Shown: positions 44,852 through 54,123, counted from the first letter of the stretch. The stretch is 64,000 bases of DNA from Desulfofarcimen acetoxidans DSM 771 (GCF_000024205.1 NC_013216.1:1-64000); one strand, 5' to 3'. The notes: a model not told the origin generated them from the letters alone. A program made the numbers and translations.

Positions 44852-45220
44852 GTGATTAGGATGGAAAACCATATAAGTATTGGCAAAGCAGCTAAATATT
44901 TAGGGGTTAGTATTAATACTTTACGTGTTTGGGAAAAGAAAAAGATATTAGTTCCAGAAAGAACTCCTACTGGCCATCGCCGCTATAAAATGTCCCAAGT
45001 AGAATCCTTTGAGGGCAAAAAATATAGCCGAATTCAAAATACCGTATTTCTCTACGCCAGGGTATCTACGCAAAAACAGGCTGATGCCGGGAATCTTGAT
45101 CGACAAATAGGAAGGCTTACTGGCGGCAGAGCAGCAAAAAAGCTGTCAAAGGTCATTGAAGGCGAGGTGACTGCCAGTGAAGACAACGGCGATGGGGATA
45201 ATCCCGGAACCGACACCTAA
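44852..45220 (+). pseudogene. Truncated IS607-type serine recombinase (tnpA remnant)
   Basis: The 122-residue frame starts like IS607 TnpA: a MerR-type HTH (SIGKAAKYLGVSINTLRVWEKKKIL, RTPTGHRRY) and the resolvase start FLYARVSTQKQADAGNLDRQIGRL with the catalytic Ser. The family has about 200 residues; the remaining resolvase core is missing and replaced by a short unrelated tail that runs into tnpB. So it should not catalyse transposition. ATG follows GGCGGGTGATTAGG. Confidence 0.85.
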
Positions 45221-46634
45221 ACAGAAAGAATACATTGATAACCTCATGGATCGTTACTGTGCCGCAGTTCGTTGGGCATTTAAAAGACTGCTGGACGGAT
45301 GGAAAGTACAGGACATTCGTATAACTGTACAAGGAAAGTTCAGACTTAACTCCCGGCAGGCTAACGATGCAGTATATGATGCCCAGACCACAATCAAAAG
45401 CCAATATGAATTAGTGCAGATGCACTATGAAAACGCCAAAGCAAAGGTTGAATTTACAGAAAAGCGTATCGCCAAGGCTAAATCACCGGCTAAGATTGCC
45501 AAACTGCAAAAACGGTTAGAAAAGGAACAGCGTAAACTGGCCTTCTGGCAAAATCACCTGGATAACAATACTTTTCCGCCTGTTGTATTCGGAGGAAAGA
45601 AGCTCTTTCAAGAACGCTGCAAAGGCAATATTACCAGAGAAGAGTGGCAGGAAGTCAGAAGTAACCGTTATCTGTCACGGGGAGATAAAACCAAAGGCGG
45701 CAACCTAAATACCCGCATATACGAAGGCCAAGACCAAATCTATCTTGATATAGCCGCCGACCCGGTACGGAAAGGGAAATCCGTTCGGTATAACCGCATA
45801 ACGGTGCCGATCTATTTAGCTCAAAAGCCATCGAAAAAGACCAACAAAATTAACGGTATCAACTACCGGCAAATGGTTTTGGATTATCTTAAAACAGGCA
45901 GTGCCTATCAGGTAGAAATCCTCCGCAGAGACGGTAAATATTACGTCCATGTGAGTATTGAAGAAGAAGTTCCGATGCCATATAATCATAAGGGCGCGTT
46001 TGGTGTAGACACCAACCCGGACGGATTAGGCGTAACCCAGGTAGACTGTCTGGGGCAATACCGGGGCAGTGAATGGCTTGGTCAAGGTGAATGGACTTAT
46101 GCCAGAACAAACCGGAGAAATAACCAGACCTGCGAAATGGCTAAGAAAGTGATCCTCCAGGCTAAAGAAAAAGGTTATGCCCTGGCGGTAGAGGACTTGA
46201 AGTTTAAAAATGACAAGTCCGTAACGGCCAAGTTTAACCGAATGAGTCACAGTTTTGTCTGGTCGAAGTTTCTAAAAGCAGTTGACCGGAGTGCTGCCCG
46301 TGAGGGAGTGCCGATATTAAAGGTAAAACCGGCTTTTACTTCAGTCATAGGCATCCTAAAATACCAGCACATGTACGGCATAGCTGTTCACGAAGCGGCA
46401 GGCTATGTCATAGCCCGGCGTGGCTTGGGCTTTGATCATGAGAAGATACCCAAGATATTGCTTGATAAACTGATTAAAAAGAAACCTGAATTTAAACAAA
46501 TGGCAAATTGGAAACAATGGTCAGCAGTTAAAAAGTCTGTGCTGGCCAAGATTAAAAAAATCACGAAAAGGAAGAAGGTGAATAGCCTGGTTTCATGGCA
46601 GATTCACCGGAAAAATGTGTTAGGTATAGGTTAA
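45177..46634 (+). CDS. tnpB: TnpB-like RNA-guided nuclease family protein
   Basis: TnpB proteins are RuvC nucleases guided by an RNA from the element's 3' end. The 485-residue product has the N-terminal helical part, a long coiled region (about 85-125), then RuvC pieces: Asp278 in GVDTNPDGLG and Glu339 in LAVEDLKF. The third catalytic Asp is not seen where expected; the sequence is VHEAAGYVIARRGLG with Glu406. No CxxC zinc ribbon is visible. It belongs to the divergent TnpB-related group and may be inactive or use another residue. GTG start after GGCGAGGTGA. Confidence 0.82.
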   Translation: MKTTAMGIIPEPTPKQKEYIDNLMDRYCAAVRWAFKRLLDGWKVQDIRITVQGKFRLNSRQANDAVYDAQTTIKSQYELVQMHYENAKAKVEFTEKRIAKAKSPAKIAKLQKRLEKEQRKLAFWQNHLDNNTFPPVVFGGKKLFQERCKGNITREEWQEVRSNRYLSRGDKTKGGNLNTRIYEGQDQIYLDIAADPVRKGKSVRYNRITVPIYLAQKPSKKTNKINGINYRQMVLDYLKTGSAYQVEILRRDGKYYVHVSIEEEVPMPYNHKGAFGVDTNPDGLGVTQVDCLGQYRGSEWLGQGEWTYARTNRRNNQTCEMAKKVILQAKEKGYALAVEDLKFKNDKSVTAKFNRMSHSFVWSKFLKAVDRSAAREGVPILKVKPAFTSVIGILKYQHMYGIAVHEAAGYVIARRGLGFDHEKIPKILLDKLIKKKPEFKQMANWKQWSAVKKSVLAKIKKITKRKKVNSLVSWQIHRKNVLGIG

Positions 46635-46639
46635 TCCCT

Positions 46640-46875
46640 TTGCTATAAATTTTGCGGGCGGCACAGTACACGCAGCGAAAGGCTGTTGCCGCAAGTCAGA
46701 AACCCAGGCGGAGGTAACACCTTCTCCGGTTAGTACGCTCGCTTTAAGCAGTGGCGGGGAACTCTTTTAGAGGAGACCACCCGGAACATAGGCGAGAGCC
46801 TATGGCCTAGCAGTTGAATCCTGTGACACTGCCACCCGTTTGTCGGACGGGTGAAAAAACTACTTGTAGTTTTTA
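46640..46875 (+). ncRNA. Candidate reRNA (omega RNA) at the 3' end of the IS607-type element
   Basis: Directly after tnpB, about 235 bases are G+C-richer and highly structured. Hairpins include CACCCGT/ACGGGTG (46833-46853) and AAAAACTAC/GTAGTTTTT (46855-46874), with others such as AGGC-GAGA-GCCT near 46790. TnpB guide RNAs arise at this position and end at the element's right border. No open frame is seen. Inference from position and structure. Confidence 0.55.
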
Positions 46876-46901
46876 GTAGGTTTTAGAAACCAGGTGTATA
46901 C

Positions 46902-48671
46902 ATGAAAGACCTGCTATCCGGTAATGCGGCTATAGCACGTGGTGCTTATGAGGCCGGAGTGAAGCTGGGTGTCGGCTATCCCGGTACACCTAGCACAGAG
47001 ATTTTAGAGAATTTCGCTAAATATGAGGGTATTTATGCCCAGTGGTCACCGAATGAGAAAGTAGCTTTGGAAGTTGGTATAGGTGCTTCTTTAGCCGGGG
47101 TTAGGGTTCTGGTTACTATGAAACATGTGGGTGTTAATGTTGCTGCTGATCCCCTGTTAACTTTTGCCTATACAGGTGTGAACGGTGGTTTGGTGCTGCT
47201 TTCTGCTGATGATCCCGGTATGCACAGCTCACAAAATGAACAGGACAATCGTATTTTTGCCAAATTTGCCAAAATACCTATGCTGGAGCCGTCTGACAGC
47301 CAGGAAGCCAAAGATATGGTAGGGCTGGCTTTGGAAATCAGTGAAAAGTATGACACCCCGGTACTGTTGAGAACGACTACCAGAGTAGCTCACTCTCAAA
47401 GTATGACGGAAATTGGGGAGCGCCGTGAAGTTATTGATAAACCCTATCAGAAGAATGCCCAGAAATATGTTATGGTGCCGGGGCATGGACGTATGCGCAG
47501 GTACTTTATTGAGAACAGGATGAAAGACTTAGCTGAGTATAGTGAAAAAACTCCGGTTAACTTTACAATTCCCGGTGACCAAAAAATTGGTGTTATTACC
47601 AGTGGAATCAGCTACCAGTATGTGCGTGAAGTGCTGCCAGATGTTTCGGTGTTAAAGCTGGGAATGACTTTTCCTTTACCGGAACAAATGATCAAAGATT
47701 TTGCCGGTCAAGTGGAAAAACTCTATGTTGTGGAAGAACTGGAGCCTTTTATAGAGGAACAATTAAAGATATGGGGCATAGAAGTTTTAGGTAAACAGGT
47801 ATTCCCTTCTATTGGTGAGTTCAGTGCTGATTTAATCAGACAAAAATTTGTTGATGAAAAAATTATTGATGCTTCGGAGAAGATTGCTGCAGTGCCTGAA
47901 CAAACCGCGCCTGCAACTCCGGTGCGTCCTCCGGTGCAGTGTCCGGGTTGCCCGCACAGAGGGGTTTTCTATACGTTAAACCGTTTGAAGCTGGTGGTTA
48001 CCGGAGATATCGGCTGCTATACTTTAGGTGCTTTGCCGCCCTTGCAGGCTATGGACACCACAGTTTGTATGGGTGCCAGTATCAGCATGGCACTGGGAAT
48101 GGAAAAGGCTGTGCCCGAGATGAAAGGAAAAACCGTGGCTGTTATTGGTGACTCAACCTTTTTTCACTCAGGCATTACCGGCTTAGTGGATGTGGTATAT
48201 AATCAGGGCAACAGCACGGTTATTATTCTTGATAATCGTACTACTGCCATGACCGGTCACCAGGAGAATCCCAGCACGGGGATAAATTTAATGGGGCAGC
48301 CGGCGCCGGTTATTGATATTGAGAAATTAGCGCGTGCTTTGGGTATTAACAGGGTAACCAAGGTCGATCCTTTGAGTTTGGAAGAATTTAAAAACGTTGT
48401 CCAGCAAGAAATTGCTGCCGATGAGCCTTCGGTAATTATTGCCCAGCGACCCTGCGAGTTGTTGGTAAAAGAAAAGGCTGCTCCTTACGTGGTTGATCCT
48501 GATGTTTGTAAAGGGTGTAAGCAGTGCCAGCGTTTGGGTTGCCCGGCTATGTCCTTTAATAAATTGGAAAAGAAAGCTGTTATCGATATAATTACCTGTG
48601 TAGGCTGCGGTCTCTGTGTTCAAATATGTAAACACGGGGCTTTGCGTCAGGGAGGTGAGAGAAATGAGTAA
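46902..48671 (+). CDS. iorA: Indolepyruvate ferredoxin oxidoreductase, alpha subunit
   Basis: IorA with IorB converts aryl pyruvates and CoA to aryl-acetyl-CoA, reducing ferredoxin. The 589-residue subunit has the N-terminal pyruvate-ferredoxin oxidoreductase domains (GYPGTPSTEILENF, KHVGVNVAADPL), the thiamine-diphosphate domain (CPGCPHRG, GDIGCYTLGALPPL, VIGDSTFFHSGI), and two C-terminal 4Fe-4S motifs (CKGCKQCQRLGCP and CVGCGLCVQICKHGA). The Shine-Dalgarno AGGTG is weak, possibly because the IS607-type insertion just upstream replaced its natural leader. Confidence 0.96.
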   Translation: MKDLLSGNAAIARGAYEAGVKLGVGYPGTPSTEILENFAKYEGIYAQWSPNEKVALEVGIGASLAGVRVLVTMKHVGVNVAADPLLTFAYTGVNGGLVLLSADDPGMHSSQNEQDNRIFAKFAKIPMLEPSDSQEAKDMVGLALEISEKYDTPVLLRTTTRVAHSQSMTEIGERREVIDKPYQKNAQKYVMVPGHGRMRRYFIENRMKDLAEYSEKTPVNFTIPGDQKIGVITSGISYQYVREVLPDVSVLKLGMTFPLPEQMIKDFAGQVEKLYVVEELEPFIEEQLKIWGIEVLGKQVFPSIGEFSADLIRQKFVDEKIIDASEKIAAVPEQTAPATPVRPPVQCPGCPHRGVFYTLNRLKLVVTGDIGCYTLGALPPLQAMDTTVCMGASISMALGMEKAVPEMKGKTVAVIGDSTFFHSGITGLVDVVYNQGNSTVIILDNRTTAMTGHQENPSTGINLMGQPAPVIDIEKLARALGINRVTKVDPLSLEEFKNVVQQEIAADEPSVIIAQRPCELLVKEKAAPYVVDPDVCKGCKQCQRLGCPAMSFNKLEKKAVIDIITCVGCGLCVQICKHGALRQGGERNE

Positions 48672-49239
48672 ACCGTTGGATTTGTTATTGGTTGGTGTAG
48701 GCGGTCAGGGTACTATTTTGGCCAGTAAAGTATTGTCTCAAGTGGGACTGGAAGCAGGTTATGATGTGAAAATGTCGGAAATTCACGGTATGGCCCAGCG
48801 TGGCGGCAGCGTGGTAACTCAGGTCAGAATGGGAGAGAAAGTTTATTCTCCTACTCTGGAGTTGGCCAGTGCCGATGCTATTCTGGCTTTTGAACGGCTG
48901 GAAGGTTTGCGCTATCTCTCTTATTTAAAGCCGGGCGGGACTATTATTATAAATGACCAGGCTATTGCTCCCATGCCTGTATTGATTGGTGCAGCTGAAT
49001 ATCCGGAGAATATTTTGGAGTATATCAGAAGCCGGCTTGAAAATGTTGTAGTGGTTGATGCTTTGCAAAAAGCAGTTGACTGCGGAAATGCTAAAGCTGC
49101 CAATGTTGTGCTGCTGGGTGTTCTGGCAAAAAGGCTGCCGCTGGATAAGGAAATCTGGGTTAAGGCACTAAAAGCCAAAGTGCCGGAGAAACTGCTGGAG
49201 ATAAATCTGGCCGCTTTTGAGGCCGGATATGAGGGATAA
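48664..49239 (+). CDS. iorB: Indolepyruvate ferredoxin oxidoreductase, beta subunit
   Basis: The 191-residue gamma-type domain of the same enzyme: LLVGVGGQGTILASKVLSQ, SEIHGMAQRGGSVVTQVRMG, PGGTIIINDQ. It starts at the ATG at 48664 right after GGAGGTGAGAG, overlapping the end of iorA by eight bases, so the two subunits are made together. Upstream frame extension into iorA is not needed. A terminator follows. Confidence 0.95.
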   Translation: MSKPLDLLLVGVGGQGTILASKVLSQVGLEAGYDVKMSEIHGMAQRGGSVVTQVRMGEKVYSPTLELASADAILAFERLEGLRYLSYLKPGGTIIINDQAIAPMPVLIGAAEYPENILEYIRSRLENVVVVDALQKAVDCGNAKAANVVLLGVLAKRLPLDKEIWVKALKAKVPEKLLEINLAAFEAGYEG

Positions 49240-49326
49240 TAAAACTGTTGACATGTATAAGAGAAGGGTTCTATTTAGGTTGGTTTTTGTTGCCATCATG
49301 GAGGAACATAATTAAATCCAAAGAAG

Positions 49327-49360
49327 AAACCCGTGCCTACTATTTGGTACGGGTTTTTCG
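49327..49360 (+). terminator. Terminator after iorB
   Basis: AAACCCGTGCC/GGTACGGGTTT stem with T-tract; lies between convergent genes. Confidence 0.85.
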
Positions 49361-49430
49361 TATTTGTCTCTTCCTTTATATGTGCAGGTAGATTTCTGAT
49401 TTTCTAAAGATGCCGGTAAATAATAGTTAT

Positions 49431-51647
49431 TTAATCCAGATGCTCTTGTTTTTCATTATTTTTATTCATCACATACTGTTCAATTTGCGCAGGTATGCCG
49501 ATAAAATATCCCTGCGCATAGTCAACGTCAAGCTCATTTAGAATTTGTAAAATATTTTCGTTTTCAACAAACTCAGCTATGGTTTTCTTATCTAAAGTGT
49601 GTGCAACAGTATTCATAGCTTTAACCAATGCAAGGTTTGTCGTTTCTTGATCAATATTGTATATAAAGGATCCGTCTATCTTTAAGTAATCCACTGGCAG
49701 CAGGCGCAGATAAGAAAAAGATGAAAAACCTATGCCAAAGTCGTCTATGGCGAATTTACAACCCAGTCTTTTTAATTTGCGGATCCATTGTTCAGCCTTA
49801 ATCATATCTCTGGCTGCGGCGGTTTCTGTAATTTCAAAACCCAGTCGCGAAGGTTCCACGCTGCTGTTCAGAACGATGCTTTCAAATTGATTCAGCAGGC
49901 GCTCGTTGCTTAAACTGGTGCCCGAGATGTTAATAAATATGCTTATTCCTTCATGCATGCGCAGAGTATCAATAACTGACTGAAGTACCCACAAGTCAAT
50001 CTGGGCCATCATGCCGAAACGTTCAGCCACCGGAATAAAATGTCCCGGAGAAATCAAATGGCCGTGGTCATCCTTCAGCCTGAGCAGTGCTTCAAAGTGA
50101 ATGATATCCCTATGGGCAACTTTTACTATTGGTTGGAAGACAATTTCAAACAGGTTATCTCTTAATGCTTTTTTTATTAAACTTATTAACTGGTTAGTCA
50201 TGGTTAGTTTTTCCTCTGTATCTTCAACACCCTTAATGGTGATTACCCGGTTGCGCCCACTTTCCTTAGCAATATACAAAGCTCTGTCAGCCTGTGATAA
50301 TATTTGGATCGGATCCATGCTTCCGTCCACCATTGATAAACCGATACTTACAGTAAGGTTAAACCTTACATTAATCAGACTCAAGGCAATTGTTTGGTTG
50401 TCAATTACAGCCCGCAATTTTTCTGCGATTTCCGTTGCTTCATTTATACTTATTCCTTCCAGAAGTACAGCGAATTCATCTCCTCCCAGCCTGGTCAACA
50501 GATCCTCTTCACGTAAATTGGCTTTTAGTATTTTTGTAAATATGATTAATAACTCATCGCCTGCCACATGTCCTTTGGTGTCGTTTACCAGTTTAAAGTT
50601 GTCCAGATCCAATAGCAGTAATGCGCTGGTTGTTCCGCGTTTTGCTTTGGCCACGTAGCGCTTTAATGATTCCTCCAGGTAGTACCTGTTTGGTATGTTT
50701 GTCAGGTAATCATGTGTGGCCAGGTGTTTAATTTGCAGTTCAAACTTTTTGCGCTCGCTTATATCGCGGATGATACTTACTACTATCTGTTCTCCCTCAA
50801 GCAATGCGCCTTTTGAACTGACTTCCACCGGGAAAGTGCTGCCGTCTTTACGCTGGTGTATTGTTTCAAACACGATTCCTTTATCTACGGCCTCCCGCAA
50901 TTGGTAATTTATTAACGTTCGGGTTGCCTTCTCTCTAATATTCTGAATATTTAGCGTGAGAATATCTTCACTATTATAGCCGTAAGCCTGCAGAGCTGCT
51001 AAGTTTGCGTCAATAATTTGCCCGTCACTGCGAACGAATAGAATAATGTCCCGGGTATTTTCTGATAGCAGTTGATATCTTCTCAGAATTGCTTCTGTTT
51101 TTTTACGTTCGGTTATATTGCGGATAATTGAATGATAGTGTTTTTTCCCTCCGGCAATAATCGTACGCGAACTTATTTCTACAGGGAAAGTGCTTCCATC
51201 TTTTTTCTTGTGTATAGTTTCATAAATATAGCCATCATGTGAATCAATTTTTGTATAAACTTCATCGTCTTCCGAATATTTTTCTTGGTCGCACAGGTTA
51301 TAAAATTTCATTTTAAAAAATTCCTCATGAGAATAACCATACGTTTTTATTGCTTTATCATTGATCTCTATAAAGTTAAAATTACTGTCAAGTAAAAAAA
51401 CTATATCATTTGCATATTTTGTTAAATATCTGTTTTGTATTGATAATAAATATGATTTATAATCCTTCTCATATAAGTAATGGTAAATTATGGGCCAAGA
51501 AGAAGCAACTGATAAGAAAATAATAGCTGTTTTTATATTAAATTGCTGATTATTGAAGTATAGATAACCGATCAATATAATACCCTGAATAAATAAAAGG
51601 AAAATAGCAATATGTTTAAAAGGTATTTTGAAACTAAGGATCATCAT
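49431..51647 (-). CDS. Membrane PAS-PAS-GGDEF-EAL cyclic-di-GMP enzyme
   Basis: A protein of about 738 residues. Two N-terminal membrane helices are followed by two PAS domains (about 65-190 and 190-310), a diguanylate cyclase domain with intact TRLGGDEFAVLL, and a phosphodiesterase EAL domain with FEALLRLKD, EITETAAARD, IDDFGIGFSSFSYL and LKIDGSFI. Both catalytic sites look complete. The first PAS is nearly the same as that of the histidine kinase at 54120-56735. The start is uncertain among TTG 51656, GTG 51653 and ATG 51647/51644. Confidence 0.92.
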   Translation of the reverse strand: MMILSFKIPFKHIAIFLLFIQGIILIGYLYFNNQQFNIKTAIIFLSVASSWPIIYHYLYEKDYKSYLLSIQNRYLTKYANDIVFLLDSNFNFIEINDKAIKTYGYSHEEFFKMKFYNLCDQEKYSEDDEVYTKIDSHDGYIYETIHKKKDGSTFPVEISSRTIIAGGKKHYHSIIRNITERKKTEAILRRYQLLSENTRDIILFVRSDGQIIDANLAALQAYGYNSEDILTLNIQNIREKATRTLINYQLREAVDKGIVFETIHQRKDGSTFPVEVSSKGALLEGEQIVVSIIRDISERKKFELQIKHLATHDYLTNIPNRYYLEESLKRYVAKAKRGTTSALLLLDLDNFKLVNDTKGHVAGDELLIIFTKILKANLREEDLLTRLGGDEFAVLLEGISINEATEIAEKLRAVIDNQTIALSLINVRFNLTVSIGLSMVDGSMDPIQILSQADRALYIAKESGRNRVITIKGVEDTEEKLTMTNQLISLIKKALRDNLFEIVFQPIVKVAHRDIIHFEALLRLKDDHGHLISPGHFIPVAERFGMMAQIDLWVLQSVIDTLRMHEGISIFINISGTSLSNERLLNQFESIVLNSSVEPSRLGFEITETAAARDMIKAEQWIRKLKRLGCKFAIDDFGIGFSSFSYLRLLPVDYLKIDGSFIYNIDQETTNLALVKAMNTVAHTLDKKTIAEFVENENILQILNELDVDYAQGYFIGIPAQIEQYVMNKNNEKQEHLD

Positions 51648-51718
51648 TCTCACCAACCCTTTTAATAATTGTACTCAGGTATAAGCATTTTAACTTTATA
51701 TTTCATATAAGCAATTAA

Positions 51719-52324
51719 TCATGTTTTGGATTGGCGTTTAGGTAAAGAAAGAAAAATCTCAAGCTTGTTGTTGCAATATGCCAGAAACACCCTGCCGCCA
51801 AACCTCCCCAGTAAAATTTCAGCCTGTACCAGACCTACCTCATATGGCAATGGATGATATCGTTTTGGTGCGGCAAAAACTAAATTGCATAAGTATTTGT
51901 TTTCGTTCTCAGTGGTTTTAAAAAAAAGATCCGGCTGCTCCCCTGCCTCAGGGTTCATAGATTCCAAAGCGTATATAAGACAGTACTCCAGTGCCTCTCC
52001 TAATATATGGCCGGGCACTGTACATTCCGCTAAATCTGTATCGACCAGCATATGCAGTCTGATTTTACGATTAAATGCTTCGCTATAGGCGCATAGTAAT
52101 GTTGCAGTAACTTCGGGAAGCTTGACACTGGTGGCTTCATTGAAATGAACTATATCCAGACAAGCCTCATCAATATATTCCCGTAACCAGTCCAGTTTAT
52201 TTAGCTGTAATAAACTAGAAATTATCTGTAAATGATTCAGCATGTTGTGTTTTTGCAATTGGATAAAATTTAGCAAGCACCGTAGTTTCAAAGCAGTATC
52301 CCCCTCCATATAATGTTTTGCCAT
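51719..52324 (-). CDS. Spo0B-like phosphotransferase/sensor-kinase fragment
   Basis: A 201-residue protein with an N-terminal SPOB_a-type helical hairpin: QKHNMLNHLQIISSLLQLNKLDWLREYI, where the His of NHLQ is the phosphorylation site in Spo0B-type domains. The C-terminal half is a degenerate ATPase-like fold without visible G boxes, as in Spo0B. Sporulation relays in many Clostridia lack Spo0B, so a Spo0B-like protein near a Spo0F-type gene in the window is of note. It is monocistronic, ATG start after CCTCC on the plus strand (GGAGGG). Confidence 0.78.
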   Translation of the reverse strand: MAKHYMEGDTALKLRCLLNFIQLQKHNMLNHLQIISSLLQLNKLDWLREYIDEACLDIVHFNEATSVKLPEVTATLLCAYSEAFNRKIRLHMLVDTDLAECTVPGHILGEALEYCLIYALESMNPEAGEQPDLFFKTTENENKYLCNLVFAAPKRYHPLPYEVGLVQAEILLGRFGGRVFLAYCNNKLEIFLSLPKRQSKT

Positions 52325-52662
52325 TCATTTATATAAGGTTAAATTTAATCATAGGGATGAGATAAATTTGCTTTAAGGCTTCTGAATATGTTTTTGCCGA
52401 TGTGTGAAATTGATCCTAAAATAGATGATTGTTGAATTTGTTGTTATTTTCATAAATTGTTGTGGCGAAAAGCAAATAATGGTTTTAATTTATAATAAGT
52501 TGCAGTCATAAGATGCAAGAAACTTGCCAGACACTGGCAAGTTTCTTAACTTCTTGTATGAATGAGGTTTGAAAGGTTTTTTTATGGAGCAGTATAATAG
52601 TACTTCATAATAAGAACTGTCCCAAATCCTACTAAGTGAGCAAAAGTGAACATTTTTTAGCT
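52325..52662 (-). other. Intergenic region with a 14-base perfect hairpin
   Basis: No gene seen. AAGAAACTTGCCAG (52517-52530) pairs perfectly with CTGGCAAGTTTCTT (52534-52547) around ACA. It lies downstream of the response regulator gene and upstream of the Spo0B-like gene, both on the minus strand, so it probably ends the former's transcript, though no long T-run follows. Confidence 0.6.
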
Positions 52663-54123
52663 TTACTTGTCTACTTCCATACGCTTTAGGCAGCTATACA
52701 AGCTGTGTCTGGACATTCTCAGGTAGGAAGCGGTTTTGGCTTTGTTTCCCTTGTGCATTTCCAGAGCCTGTCGCACTACTTCATTATAGAATGTTTCAAT
52801 ATCAAAAAAGTCTCGTGGCAGCTTAAATTCCGCTATTTCTCCGGATAAGCTGTGGTTATTATTGGTTTCAGCAGGTTTTGAGGCGGATCTAATAATTCTA
52901 TCCAGGTGTTCAGTACGCACTTCCGAATCATCATGTGTGAAAGTGATCCACTCTATGGCGTTTTTTAATTCCCTGACGTTGCCGGGCCAATGGTAGGTTA
53001 TTAATAACTTAGCGGCTTTTTTACTAATATTTTTAAATCTTTTGCCCCGGCGGCGAGCAAGCCTATTCAAAAAAATATTGGCCATAGGCAGAATTTCCTC
53101 TGGTCGCTCCCGCAAGGGGGGAATTATGAAGTGGCCGATATTAAGGCGGTAATATAAATCTGATCTGAATAGCCCCTGCTGTATCTGTTTTGGGATGTCC
53201 ACATTAGTAGCGCAAATAATTCTGACATTGGATTTTATTTTTTTAAGTCCGCCAACCCGGTAAAATTCTCTTTCCTCAATAAAACGCAGTAATTTAGCTT
53301 GTAAGTCTACTGACAGTTCCCCTATTTCATCAAAAAAAACTGTTCCGCCTTGGGCAATGTCCAGCTTGCCTTTTTGTCCTTTAGGCAGTCCACCTGTGAA
53401 AGCACCGGCCTCATAACCGAATAAATCGCTTTCAAAAATGCCGGAAGTCATGGCGGCACAATTAATATCAATAAAAGGCCTCTCATTTTTAGAATGGTAA
53501 TAATGTATATATTTTGCTAAAATCTCTTTTCCTGTACCGGTTTCACCCTGAATTAAAATGGGCAGGGATGTATCAAGTTGAAAATTTTCTGCCTGCGTAT
53601 AAATTTGTTTCATTTTTTTCGAGAAAATAAATACCTCTTCCCGTTTAATTTCTCTGACATAGGAAGTTTTCAGTAATTCCAACTCCCTTTGCGTGGCCTG
53701 GGAAGCAGCTTTTTCTTTCTTAAACTTATTGTTTGCAATTTTGTTTTCCCGGAGCAGGGATTGGCGCTCAGATACCCGCTGAATCACTGCTGTCAATTCG
53801 TTGACATTTATTGGCTTCAGTAAATAATCATATGCTCCTGCCCGTAGAGCTTCTATTGCCAGACTCACATCGACATGACCGGTAAAGAGTATTATATCTG
53901 TATCCCGGCCGGCTGGCAGGTGGACTATAGTTTGCAGCAGTTCCAGCCCGCTTATTTTGGGCATCCTTATATCGGATATTACTAAATTAAACTGTCCGGT
54001 TGGGAATTTACTTAAAGCGTCTTCGCCGTCTTCACTTTCAACAATCCGGTGACCAAGTTTCCGGAGAAATTGACCTAAATAAAGGCGACTGTCCAGATCA
54101 TCCTCCACCAACAGTATGTTCAT
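52663..54123 (-). CDS. NtrC-family sigma-54-dependent response regulator
   Basis: A 486-residue regulator: receiver domain with phospho-acceptor Asp51 in ISDIRMP, AAA+ domain with Walker A GETGTGKE, Walker B FFDEIGEL and arginine finger region, and a Fis-type HTH at the end (AKTASYLRMSRHSLYSCLKRM). The sigma-54 contact loop reads GAFTGG rather than the near-universal GAFTGA, followed by LPKGQKG. ATG overlaps the kinase stop as ATGA, so the kinase upstream is its partner. Target promoters are not evident here. Confidence 0.94.
   Translation of the reverse strand: MNILLVEDDLDSRLYLGQFLRKLGHRIVESEDGEDALSKFPTGQFNLVISDIRMPKISGLELLQTIVHLPAGRDTDIILFTGHVDVSLAIEALRAGAYDYLLKPINVNELTAVIQRVSERQSLLRENKIANNKFKKEKAASQATQRELELLKTSYVREIKREEVFIFSKKMKQIYTQAENFQLDTSLPILIQGETGTGKEILAKYIHYYHSKNERPFIDINCAAMTSGIFESDLFGYEAGAFTGGLPKGQKGKLDIAQGGTVFFDEIGELSVDLQAKLLRFIEEREFYRVGGLKKIKSNVRIICATNVDIPKQIQQGLFRSDLYYRLNIGHFIIPPLRERPEEILPMANIFLNRLARRRGKRFKNISKKAAKLLITYHWPGNVRELKNAIEWITFTHDDSEVRTEHLDRIIRSASKPAETNNNHSLSGEIAEFKLPRDFFDIETFYNEVVRQALEMHKGNKAKTASYLRMSRHSLYSCLKRMEVDK

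Larger units (their letters stand above)
44830..46880 (+). mobile_element. Degenerate IS607-family element with tnpB, inserted between paaK and iorA
   Basis: The segment holds a truncated tnpA, a full-length tnpB-like gene and a structured, G+C-richer 3' region before iorA. IS607 elements lack terminal inverted repeats, so the ends are estimates. A GGAGG ribosome-binding sequence at 44780 with no gene after it may be the original upstream part of iorA, cut off by the insertion. Confidence 0.8.

Noticed and set aside
50101-50658. A 185-residue plus-strand frame within the GGDEF-EAL gene
   Set aside because: The minus strand encodes intact GGDEF and EAL motifs through this stretch; the plus frame is low-complexity and unsupported.
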